Shown here in pieces: positions 9,167 through 16,926 of a DNA stretch of 34,598 bases. Position numbers and translations under genes: made by a program. The stretch comes from Lentisphaeraceae bacterium. Its GTDB lineage: Bacteria > Verrucomicrobiota > Lentisphaeria > Lentisphaerales > Lentisphaeraceae. The stretch is taken from contig JAJPOQ010000081.1 of the NCBI GenBank assembly GCA_021232515.1, forward strand, positions 1-34,598, written 5' to 3'. The notes under the pieces were generated by a model, which saw only the letters and a program-made list of their open reading frames with translations, made no database searches and was not told the DNA's origin. Positions within the stretch are counted from its first letter, which is position 1; every line of letters starts with the position of its first letter.

Positions 9167-10155
9167 TTATTTAGTGATTTTTAGATTATCAAACTCTGCA
9201 ATAGCAGGAGTGTTTGCATTGTGAGAAGTTAGGCATAATCCAACATGAACAGTTTCAGCCATGTCAATTGCACGAGTATCGATTTCTTGCCATAGAACGC
9301 CATCTTCACTTAATGATGCAGTAAAGAGGTTTCCTTGACGACTGAGTTTCAACCATACAGGAGCTTTTATTCCACCTACACCTTTGTTGGTACTTCCACC
9401 AGCAACAGTTGCACGACTTTGGAAAGCAACGCCTCGACTAGGAGTAGCAACAATCATTGCATGAGGAGAGTCACTTTGAAGAGTTTCTCTAATCATGATG
9501 CCAGCTTTAGTCCATGCATTGATGTTTTCAATGCTTAGAACCTGAACTGTGATCTCGCCGTCACCGACTAACTGAGTTTGAGCGAAACCAAAGTTGTCGC
9601 TTCTTCCCCATATGTCATTTCCTGCTGCAGCAAGTGAGTGGATAGATCCAGTTTTGACAATTGCAGCTGGTTGTGAAAGGTTTCCTATTGAGATCACTTC
9701 TAAAGTAGGAGAATCTACGACCTCAATGGCACTTACTTTCGCATTATCTTTAAGAGATGTGAAGAGTAGGGCAATAAAGCCATCTTCATCCGCCTCTACA
9801 GAAAACTCACGAGTGATCGCGATGTTTTTTCCACCAGCTTCAGCAAAGACATCAAAGTTCTCTAATAGTGCTTTTTCATTTGCGTGTACAGAGAACAGGC
9901 GTTTACCAGCCTGATTCAAGTAGATCTCAGCAAAGTGCAGTCGAACAGTATATGTTTTGCCAGCTTCAAGCTCATCGATACCATATGAAAAGTCTCCATA
10001 CCGTTCTGTTTGATATAGAGCCTGATCTGCAGTTTCAACTTTAGATGTATCGATTGCTTCCGATGTAGAGTATGTAGAACCTTCAAGGAAGTTCTCATCT
10101 GCAACAAAGTTTCCACTTTCACTGCCGCCAGCATTTATGTAGAGACCTGCAAAGT
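9167..10155 (-). repeat. Shared C-terminal coding repeat, copy B
   Basis: Partner of 3725-4711. The adjacent DNRLRE-like segment (about 10425-10855) also matches 4715-5150, but here the two blocks are separated by about 260 bases encoding the calcium-binding DxDGDG repeats. That linker was therefore inserted or lost after duplication. Confidence 0.85.
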
Positions 10156-13100
10156 CTTCAACTGGTGGTAACTCTGGCTTTTCTGTCGGGTCAGTTCCAG
10201 CAGCTAATTCATCACCATCATTTACGCCATCGTTATCACTGTCAGGATCAAGTAGGTTGATGATTCCATCGCCATCACTATCGGCATTCCACTTATTGCC
10301 CCAGTACTTAAGTTCGTCGCCATCATTGATGCCGTCACCGTCACTATCTGCGAGATTTGGGTTTGTCCCTAAAGTCAGTTCCTCTTCATCTGTTAGGCCG
10401 TCACCATCAGTATCAACAGGTTTTAAAGTAACACTGATAACAGGTTTCTTTGCTCCTTCACTTGAACTGAACCAAGCATCGTTACCACCAGCAGCCATTT
10501 CTACGATTACTGTATGGTCGCCGTCTTTAGTAAGAAGTTTAGTTATGTCAAACTTATAAGTTGAACCTTCAGAAAAGCTCTTATTAAGAGAAGATAACTC
10601 TATACCTTTTGAAGGTGCATTATTTGTACTAAGATTAGCTTCAGTCCAGTTGCTGTGGCTTCCTGCGAACAAACGAATATTACCTTGTCCTGGGTCACCA
10701 TTTACAGTTAAATTAAGAGTGGCTGATTCAACTTTATCTGAACCTTTGACGTTAACTTTAAGGTATGAAATGCGGTTGCCGGCTTCAACTTTAAGGTGCT
10801 GGTCATTCTTGCGCCTATTTCCCTCAAGATAAGCATCGTCTGTAATAGTCAATTCAGTATCTGGGTTCGGAACCTCTGGTTCGTCTTCTTTAATAAACTC
10901 AACACTTTCCCAGCGACCACGAGACCATGCAGTGCCAGAACCTTCAGGAATCTCACCATTTGTGTGTGTGTTTGAAGATATAGCGACCGTATCGCCTTTT
11001 TTAAGAGCAACTCCAGTCCACGTGTGAATATTGGCTCCCATATCTTTAGAAGAACCAGGGCCTATATATGGGTTCTGGTAAGTTTTGACGATAGTGCCAT
11101 TCACAAGTAGATGGTAAGTAGACTCACCATCTTCTTCAGTCAATGTTGTAATTGTAACTGAGTAAGTTCCGCTTTCACCGTTGAAAGTACTTTCAGCTTG
11201 GGCGAATTTATTGCGGTAGGCAGTTTTGCTAGCATCGATTGCTAGAGCATTATTATTGTTATCTTTATAGTAAGGGACTGCACCAGAATTGATGTTTGTG
11301 AAATCGTCCAAGGCGCTTAGCTTATCAGTATCTTCCGGTGGAGGAGGGATGACTATAACATCATCATCATTCTCTAAGCTTAAGTCTTTTGCTTCAGCGT
11401 TCGTCAGATCTTTATAAAGAACAAACCTGTCAATATGAAAGTTCTTCGATCTACCTGCTATTTGGAACTCATGGACTCCAGCAGTGAGGTTATATACAGG
11501 TTGAGTAAAGCTATGTGATGCGAATTCAGCTTTTATTTCCCAACTCCATTGGTAACTATTTCCAAGTAAAACGTGCTTGTTAAATTTACCAAAGTTACCC
11601 GATTGACCAACCATGCGAACGTAACAATCATTTGCTTTGTCACCCTCACCAGTTTCAAGAGGAGCTTCTAGTGCACGTACAATAAGCTTATATTTACCTG
11701 GATTATTGATTTTAACTTTATAGCTAAGGACATCATTTGCAGGTCCAGTAGCTTCAGTGTTACCCGTGTAACGGATGTAGCCACTACCAGTAAATGCGTT
11801 AGTTCCTTTTACATCAGCAGCTGTGCGTGTAACCCATTTACCAGTCATCTTGGCATTTTCTGCTTCAAGAACAACATAACCATTTTGTTCTTCAGTGGTG
11901 CCTTGAAGGTCGCTGTTAACAATATAGATAACCCAGTCTTTACCGGTGTTGTTTGGTGCAGTACCAATTGAACGGTTACCACCGCCGTTAATTGACGCGA
12001 CCGAACCGTTTTGAAGTTGACCACCATTACGAGGGTCATACCACTTTACATTATATGAGCCACTAAGGCCGTTGAGATTAAGGTTCTTAGTTCCACCTTT
12101 TGGAAGGTAGACAACATAGTTAGATCCGACTTTGGCAAAACAGTATCCATTAGAGATGTTGTTTGAACCATTGCCAATAAGGTCATTGCGGTTTTCCATG
12201 TCAACAAATGGAACGTTGTTGGCATTGAAGAAGTTTAGTGCGTGGCGGCAGTAGTCCCACCATTTGTCACGACTACGGTAATCTTGAAGAGATAAATCGG
12301 AGTGTGGTAGTTGGTAACCAAAATACCATTCATTTCCCCAGCCTCCAGCCATGAAGGTTCCCCATAACGCATTCTTACGGCCATCTTCGTGAGAATTCCC
12401 CGCATTATTATCTGGGCGAATAGAGTAAACATGGTCTCCTGGCTCGTCACAAGCTACAGCCCATTGTTCTCCAGCGTCTTTTGATTTCTTTAGGTATTCT
12501 AAAACTTTTGAGTGAACTAGGCTAAATTTGGAATTGTGAGTTTGAAGAGACCAACCAGTTAATTCCGATTTATTGCCGTACATATCGTTAGCATTTTGTC
12601 CATTATGCATAACTCTATGGTGACCATATGGATCATTATCATGGAAGTATAGAGCCATAGCACGGCGCTGTGCTGCACTTTGATGAGGGGCACCTCTCCA
12701 ACTACCATTTTCCTCACCCATATTCCAGTTTAGAGCCAGGTGATGTCCAAAACGAGCAATTAATTCACGGTAATAAAGCTTTCTCTGTGTTCCTGTATTA
12801 CCACCATCAAGAAGTAATTCATTTTCAGTTTCTTGAGTTTTAAAGTGAAGAAACATGCCATTTTTTTGACCATGAGAAAATATGATTTCCCACTGCTCAA
12901 GTTTGGAGCAGTCCATTCTAACTCTTTCTTGGTAAGTCGTATAAGGGAAGACATTTTTGTCATCGCCATTTATATTCATTGTTAGAAACGAGAAAGAGTT
13001 TAAACCTTCAGATGCTAAGTAGTTGATGGCGCCAATTAAACCTTTGCCTTTCCCGTTCTTCCAAGTAGGGTCACCAGTTTTCCAATCAGATACATGTGGA

Positions 13101-13738
13101 TTCCAATTTTTAATGTGCTGATCGCCTTTCCCGTCATTATGGAAAGTTCCATCAAATTGATCATACGCCAAGAAGTTTTCCGGAGCATCTGAACCTTGTT
13201 TCAAGAAATACTTGTTGCTGCCAGAAAACTTTAAGTATTTTTTACCAACAACTTGTAGACGGCCTTGGTCTTTACTTCTAAAGTCACGACCACTCTTGTT
13301 AGTTTCGGCAACATTGAAGCTACCACTGATGCTGTCATAAGGAGATAAAGCTGAGCCTGCACTTGCTGTACCTACAGAGACATTATTTCCTTGACGGAAA
13401 GAGATGCTGTAGTTCCATGTACCTGTATGATCTGGACTTAAGTGCGCTTTCCACTTATTACCGGATGTCGCGCTAGAGTTGGCGGCATCTCCATCTGCAG
13501 CAAAATAGCCAGGTACATCATAAGTCGTGCCTGTTGCCGGATGACTAAATGTGACATTATAACGGTAGTTTAGAAACGGATTGTTTGAGTTCGTTTCGGA
13601 TGAATTTGGTCCAGTCAACATAAGGGTGACTTTGTGCCACCTTTTTAGCTCACCATCGACTTTGACAGTTTGAGCAAAAAGACTGGAAACCATAAACGTG
13701 GTCGCCAGTATTATTGCTAGTTGTAGTTTTCTGTACAT
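9167..13738 (-). CDS. Giant secreted DUF5060/TIM-barrel glycoside hydrolase with binding modules
   Basis: 1523 residues, ATG with AAAAAGGAAC upstream. Order: signal peptide 1-23; DUF5060 beta-sandwich (about 24-125); a TIM-barrel domain of the DUF4038/apiosidase-like type (about 165-530); a collagen-binding-like cap (about 535-620, VKWYDPRNGG); CBM6-like module (about 622-776, EAENA start, HIDRFVLY end); an unassigned module (about 806-953); a DNRLRE-like domain (about 961-1104); thrombospondin type 3-like calcium repeats DxDGDGxxD (about 1106-1190); malectin-like (about 1196-1339); and a concanavalin-like tail to 1523. Candidate catalytic acids are E342 or E343 in NWNMGEEN and E432 in CDEPG, matching clan A hydrolases in placement; this is inference. 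The substrate is unknown; neighbouring sulfatases and galactonate genes favour a sulfated galactan. Confidence 0.88.
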   Translation of the reverse strand: MYRKLQLAIILATTFMVSSLFAQTVKVDGELKRWHKVTLMLTGPNSSETNSNNPFLNYRYNVTFSHPATGTTYDVPGYFAADGDAANSSATSGNKWKAHLSPDHTGTWNYSISFRQGNNVSVGTASAGSALSPYDSISGSFNVAETNKSGRDFRSKDQGRLQVVGKKYLKFSGSNKYFLKQGSDAPENFLAYDQFDGTFHNDGKGDQHIKNWNPHVSDWKTGDPTWKNGKGKGLIGAINYLASEGLNSFSFLTMNINGDDKNVFPYTTYQERVRMDCSKLEQWEIIFSHGQKNGMFLHFKTQETENELLLDGGNTGTQRKLYYRELIARFGHHLALNWNMGEENGSWRGAPHQSAAQRRAMALYFHDNDPYGHHRVMHNGQNANDMYGNKSELTGWSLQTHNSKFSLVHSKVLEYLKKSKDAGEQWAVACDEPGDHVYSIRPDNNAGNSHEDGRKNALWGTFMAGGWGNEWYFGYQLPHSDLSLQDYRSRDKWWDYCRHALNFFNANNVPFVDMENRNDLIGNGSNNISNGYCFAKVGSNYVVYLPKGGTKNLNLNGLSGSYNVKWYDPRNGGQLQNGSVASINGGGNRSIGTAPNNTGKDWVIYIVNSDLQGTTEEQNGYVVLEAENAKMTGKWVTRTAADVKGTNAFTGSGYIRYTGNTEATGPANDVLSYKVKINNPGKYKLIVRALEAPLETGEGDKANDCYVRMVGQSGNFGKFNKHVLLGNSYQWSWEIKAEFASHSFTQPVYNLTAGVHEFQIAGRSKNFHIDRFVLYKDLTNAEAKDLSLENDDDVIVIPPPPEDTDKLSALDDFTNINSGAVPYYKDNNNNALAIDASKTAYRNKFAQAESTFNGESGTYSVTITTLTEEDGESTYHLLVNGTIVKTYQNPYIGPGSSKDMGANIHTWTGVALKKGDTVAISSNTHTNGEIPEGSGTAWSRGRWESVEFIKEDEPEVPNPDTELTITDDAYLEGNRRKNDQHLKVEAGNRISYLKVNVKGSDKVESATLNLTVNGDPGQGNIRLFAGSHSNWTEANLSTNNAPSKGIELSSLNKSFSEGSTYKFDITKLLTKDGDHTVIVEMAAGGNDAWFSSSEGAKKPVISVTLKPVDTDGDGLTDEEELTLGTNPNLADSDGDGINDGDELKYWGNKWNADSDGDGIINLLDPDSDNDGVNDGDELAAGTDPTEKPELPPVEDFAGLYINAGGSESGNFVADENFLEGSTYSTSEAIDTSKVETADQALYQTERYGDFSYGIDELEAGKTYTVRLHFAEIYLNQAGKRLFSVHANEKALLENFDVFAEAGGKNIAITREFSVEADEDGFIALLFTSLKDNAKVSAIEVVDSPTLEVISIGNLSQPAAIVKTGSIHSLAAAGNDIWGRSDNFGFAQTQLVGDGEITVQVLSIENINAWTKAGIMIRETLQSDSPHAMIVATPSRGVAFQSRATVAGGSTNKGVGGIKAPVWLKLSRQGNLFTASLSEDGVLWQEIDTRAIDMAETVHVGLCLTSHNANTPAIAEFDNLKITK

Positions 13739-13745
13739 CTTTGCA

Positions 13746-13802
13746 TGTTCCTTTTTATTAATAGACAGGGGCTAATCGTCATAGGAATAATAAGTGTTAC
13801 AT
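13746..13802 (-). promoter_or_regulatory. Leader/upstream element shared by the two giant genes, copy 2
   Basis: This is the 5' leader of the 9167-13738 gene; the core TGACGATTAGCC (sense) at 13770-13781 sits about 31 bases before its ATG. It resembles 9003-9060. No copy of the CGCAAGAT/CGACT element is present here, so these two genes may use a different promoter class. Confidence 0.45.
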
Positions 13803-13872
13803 GATTTTGTCAGAAATGTTCAAAAAGATGTTAAATGTCAATTTTTTGGGAGGATATGTAGAGAGAAAGGCT

Positions 13873-13903
13873 TTTCAGCTTCCTATATATTAGGAAGCTG
13901 AAA
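13873..13903 (-). terminator. Perfect 13-bp stem-loop after the sigma 2/FecR operon
   Basis: Arms TTTCAGCTTCCTA and TAGGAAGCTGAAA with a 5-nt loop, ending 15 bases past the stop of the FecR-type gene. There is no U tract on either strand, so it may be a terminator of non-standard form or an mRNA 3'-end hairpin. Confidence 0.65.
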
Positions 13904-13918
13904 GTGAGGTGAGGTGGC

Positions 13919-15208
13919 TTATTCTATTGTGAAAGTAAATCTATACTTTTTCAATTTTTGACCATTAATATCGAAGGGCCTTATATCAAGATAGTAAGTA
14001 CCAACTTTGGGTGCCCATCCATAGTATGCCTTTTGTTCCATCATATCAGGCAGCATGGTATATGGCGCAAAGAGTTCTTTACCAGAGCTGATAACCTTGA
14101 AGTTTGAGTCCTTAAAGCTGCGCATGAGGTGCATTATACGGTGATTGTTCGAAAGATTGATTCGAAGTGAGATTTCATCTGGCAATTCACTTAGCTTAAG
14201 AACGACGCCGTTGTTTAATCTTTCATAACCCGGCGAAAACTTGCTTTTTACAGTATCAATCAATGAAAAGCTGAGGACTTTTGGGGGGTCACTTCCGAGT
14301 GTCCTTACGTTCGGGTAGCTGTCATCTTTAATGCTTACAAAGTGATTCCCAGGGACATCAACAAATACATTTGTTAAAGTATTTTCAACTCTGACCAAAC
14401 CTTCGAGTACCTTAACTGAGCTCTCGCTATCTTCATGCTTTACTGATAGTTGTGTGCCAATAACTTTTGAGCGACTCTTTTTTGTATTGATAATAAAGCT
14501 GTAGTCTTCAGGCTGGTGTTCTACATCAAAGAAAACTTCACCGTCATCGACCATAAAGACTTTGCGGGGCTGTTGCTTTTTCATAGATGATTCAATCAGT
14601 AGTGTACTTTGAGACTTTAAGGTGATCTCTGTTGTCTCATTAGTAAATTTTAATGAGGCAGTTGAACTTTCTTTCGTTTTGAGAGTATCTCCTTTAAGAA
14701 GGTAATCACCACTTTTCGCTAAGTAGGATTTCCCATTTCGAGTAATTTCCAAGTCACCATCGATCTCATCTATGGCAAGTATACTCTGAATTGTTTTTAC
14801 AGGAGTTTGAACAACAAGGTTCTGAGTCTCACGAGATTGTATATTCATGAAGAATAAAAAGAAGCCAATGAGTAAACTAGCAGCGACAGCGGCTAAGAGT
14901 AAAGGTGGGAAAGTTTGTTTTTTACTTTTGCGTGTTCTTGCTCTAAACTTACTGGTTTGTAGACGTGTATGTGTTATACGGGTTGGATTGGGTACAGCTA
15001 CTTGCTTCAAGCGTTTATTTAACTCCGCCATGAAGATCTCGGCAGATTTCTCTTTAACTAAAGTCTGTTGAAGAAGTTCATCGACTTGTAAGTTATACTG
15101 TAGTTTGTCAGTAAACTCCGAAGAGACCTCAAGCTGTTTTAGTAAAGTCTTTTCCTCACGAATTGTCAGGGTGCCTTCTATGCACTTACCAGTTAAATTG
15201 TCGTTCAT
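13919..15208 (-). CDS. FecR-type anti-sigma/sensor protein with adhesin-like C-terminal beta-sandwich
   Basis: 429 residues; ATG overlaps the TGA of the upstream sigma gene (ATGA). Parts: cytoplasmic anti-sigma-like N-terminus (about 1-70, weakly similar to the N-termini at 2900-3000 and 27577-27762); a basic linker; one membrane helix (about 100-122); and a FecR domain (about 140-305, GDYLLKGDTLKT, KSRSKVIGTQLSVKHED). The C-terminal domain (about 310-429) has the pattern SFSLIDT, GYERLNNGVVLKLSELP, APYTMLPD, GWAPKVGTYYLDIRPFD. I recognise that pattern from a beta-sandwich found at the ends of large secreted carbohydrate-active proteins, though no family name is certain. Inference: the partner anti-sigma protein of the 15205-15744 sigma factor, with an extracytoplasmic sensor different from that of the other FecR protein. 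Confidence 0.85.
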   Translation of the reverse strand: MNDNLTGKCIEGTLTIREEKTLLKQLEVSSEFTDKLQYNLQVDELLQQTLVKEKSAEIFMAELNKRLKQVAVPNPTRITHTRLQTSKFRARTRKSKKQTFPPLLLAAVAASLLIGFFLFFMNIQSRETQNLVVQTPVKTIQSILAIDEIDGDLEITRNGKSYLAKSGDYLLKGDTLKTKESSTASLKFTNETTEITLKSQSTLLIESSMKKQQPRKVFMVDDGEVFFDVEHQPEDYSFIINTKKSRSKVIGTQLSVKHEDSESSVKVLEGLVRVENTLTNVFVDVPGNHFVSIKDDSYPNVRTLGSDPPKVLSFSLIDTVKSKFSPGYERLNNGVVLKLSELPDEISLRINLSNNHRIMHLMRSFKDSNFKVISSGKELFAPYTMLPDMMEQKAYYGWAPKVGTYYLDIRPFDINGQKLKKYRFTFTIE

Positions 15209-15744
15209 GGTGTTGTCTCAAGAGTTTTAGTTATACAGCTTTTTAAGGATGAACGAAGTCTGACGAGTTGTTGGCGGATGGTGGATGGCTTGCGGTCTAA
15301 AAGTAAGCCTAGATCTTTAGAGTTCTTATTTTCTACGTAACTTTGTTTAATCATTATTAATGCAGGGCCATCTAGTTTATTTACACACATTTGTAAAGCG
15401 ACAAGTTCATCGCCCCTTTCATCATAAATCGAGATCGGATCAGAGAGGAGTAAGTCAATGATGAATTCATTTTGAAGTCGGTGTCGTCGTGCCAGTTTCC
15501 TTGATTCATTGAGGATTTGGTAACGGGCGATACCTTTAACCCAGAAAGTAAAACTTGCTTTTTGAGGATCAAAAGTCTCAAATTTTCTAAAAGCTATGAG
15601 AAAGGTTTCTTGGGCATAATCATCTACCATGTCGCTACTAACACCAAGTGAGCGAATGAATGCACGCACGCTTGATTGACTCTGAACTGCAAGGTCAGAA
15701 AATTCTTGTAATTTATCAGTGCTAGTATCTTTCTTAATTCTCAT
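15205..15744 (-). CDS. ECF-family RNA polymerase sigma factor 2
   Basis: I chose the ATG at 15742-15744 (MRIKKDTSTDKL, 179 aa). AAAGGA stands six nt upstream of it, whereas the in-frame TTG at 15751-15753 touches that Shine-Dalgarno directly. Region 2 covers about residues 12-85: SVRAFIRSLG, then DDYAQETFLIAFRKF, then FTFWVKGIARYQILNESRK. Region 4 covers about 122-172: LDGPALIMIKQSY, then KNSKDLGLLLDRKPSTIRQQ. It lacks regions 1 and 3. It is divergent from sigma factor 1 but has the same gene order, the same ATGA coupling to a FecR-type gene, and the same upstream element (15845-15872). A 100-nt leader separates element and start. Confidence 0.92.
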   Translation of the reverse strand: MRIKKDTSTDKLQEFSDLAVQSQSSVRAFIRSLGVSSDMVDDYAQETFLIAFRKFETFDPQKASFTFWVKGIARYQILNESRKLARRHRLQNEFIIDLLLSDPISIYDERGDELVALQMCVNKLDGPALIMIKQSYVENKNSKDLGLLLDRKPSTIRQQLVRLRSSLKSCITKTLETTP

Positions 15745-15844
15745 GGTCAACAATCCTTTGCTACAGATTTGAATCTTACTGAGTCTGTTTCATCTCAAAA
15801 AAAGTTCTTGGAGTGAAGTTGATTCACTTAGTCTTCCCATAGAA

Positions 15845-15872
15845 AGTCGTAGCTAAGATGGTGGATCTTGCG
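15845..15872 (-). promoter_or_regulatory. ECF-like promoter element, copy 3 (upstream of sigma factor 2)
   Basis: Sense reading is CGCAAGAT, a 15-nt spacer, then CGACTTT; the last base is 100 nt before the chosen ATG. Between it and the gene lies a small inverted repeat (AGTGAA/TTCACT, 15812-15828) of unknown role. Confidence 0.7.
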
Positions 15873-15915
15873 CAAGTCTTTATATAATTAGATGAATGCA
15901 TATCTGTGAGTATGT

Positions 15916-16614
15916 TTATTTATCGAATTTCTCAATGAGCTGAATGGCTTTATCTGCAAGCCTTTCCCCAAAAACAGAGTAACCTTTATCTGAGTAGTGA
16001 AGGTCATTTTTTATAGTTTTACCTTTCGCAATACCATCGTTTAGGTCATCTGTATCAACCCATTCTATTCGCTTGTCTGCATCTGCAATAGCTACTTGGA
16101 TTTTTCTCATCTCAACCCAGTTAGGGTTCGGTTTTCTTTTTCTTTTAATTCCATAGTCACTTAGCCTTCCAATGACGAAATTAATTTCTTTGTTTTTAAG
16201 GTCTATTTTGAGTTGTTCGAATAAGCCAAGTAAGCTTTTTTTATAGACGCCTAGCTTTTCTTTTTTCATATCACTTTCACCTTGCATCCAAAGGAAAGTA
16301 ATAGATTTGAGTTTTTTGCCTTTGATTCCCTTTTTTACTTTCTCCATTAAGCGATCATATAGGTCGCCATTATTTTCAGAAGGAGTGCCATTTGTATCTT
16401 TCCAGTTTTTATACCATCGACTAATCGGTTGACCACCTTGAGCATCTTTTATGACGATTGTTTTATCTTTGCCGAACCTTTTTTCTGTTTTAGGGATGAA
16501 GGAGATTCCTGGATCGAGTCGTGCCATATTTGATTGGCCAGATAGTATGAATAGATGATTGTCGGCGAATAAATTATAAGAAGAAATAAGTAAGATGATT
16601 GCCATTATTTTCAT
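15916..16614 (-). CDS. Secreted SASA-type (sialate O-acetylesterase-like) carbohydrate esterase
   Basis: 232 residues with signal peptide (1-17) and ATG preceded by GGAG. The SGNH-hydrolase motif GQSNM places the nucleophile at S28; the C-terminal D204-x-H206 (NDLHYSDKGY) supplies the other catalytic residues. FLWMQGESD (about 115) is the usual third block of the PF03629 (SASA) family, with the conserved GES. Members remove acetyl groups from sugars or polysaccharides and are common next to sulfatases and glycosidases in marine degraders. The natural substrate cannot be read from sequence. The gene stands alone, with a 312-bp region upstream that carries a structured element. Confidence 0.85.
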   Translation of the reverse strand: MKIMAIILLISSYNLFADNHLFILSGQSNMARLDPGISFIPKTEKRFGKDKTIVIKDAQGGQPISRWYKNWKDTNGTPSENNGDLYDRLMEKVKKGIKGKKLKSITFLWMQGESDMKKEKLGVYKKSLLGLFEQLKIDLKNKEINFVIGRLSDYGIKRKRKPNPNWVEMRKIQVAIADADKRIEWVDTDDLNDGIAKGKTIKNDLHYSDKGYSVFGERLADKAIQLIEKFDK

Positions 16615-16711
16615 ATATCACTCCAGTCATTTTAATTGGTTAAATATTAAAACTAGAGGTAGCTGTTAAACCTTGACACTATTTGTGGTATCAGCTCTTA
16701 TTTTTTCGATT

Positions 16712-16890
16712 CAATAGCCGCAATGTATACCGAAGGTATGCTATATGGCCCATCAATACACCGTACCTTCGGCACAGGTCCCCTTATGAGATTTTTAGCC
16801 CACAAGTTGAAACTGGCGGCTATTTAAAGCTAAACCCCTTTGGGATAATCCTTAATTCAATGACATTGGGACTTCGGTGAGCCCAGAGGG
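16712..16890. repeat. Structured intergenic element with nested inverted repeats
   Basis: It fills most of the 312-bp gap 16615-16926, which has no convincing gene. An outer 9-bp pair (AATAGCCGC 16713-16721, GCGGCTATT 16816-16824) encloses an inner 9-bp pair (CCGAAGGTA 16730-16738, TACCTTCGG 16764-16772). Small GC-rich hairpins follow, such as AGCCC/GGGCT at about 16880-16893. It is more GC-rich than the surrounding gaps. A 65-codon plus-strand frame across it has no ribosome binding site. It could be a dispersed REP/MITE-like repeat or a structured RNA; I cannot decide without a genome-wide search. Confidence 0.5.
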
Positions 16891-16926
16891 GCTAATGATT
16901 GGCAAGGTTATATTTCTAGTTAGCTT

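Noticed and set aside
4215..10832. Several plus-strand open frames of 60-106 codons opposite the two giant genes
   Set aside because: They recur at equivalent places opposite the duplicated tails and lie antisense to clearly coding sequence, without Shine-Dalgarno or domain evidence.
16683..16880. 65-codon plus-strand frame in the gap before the SASA gene
   Set aside because: No ribosome binding site, no recognisable domain, and it coincides with the nested inverted repeats, which explain the base pattern better.
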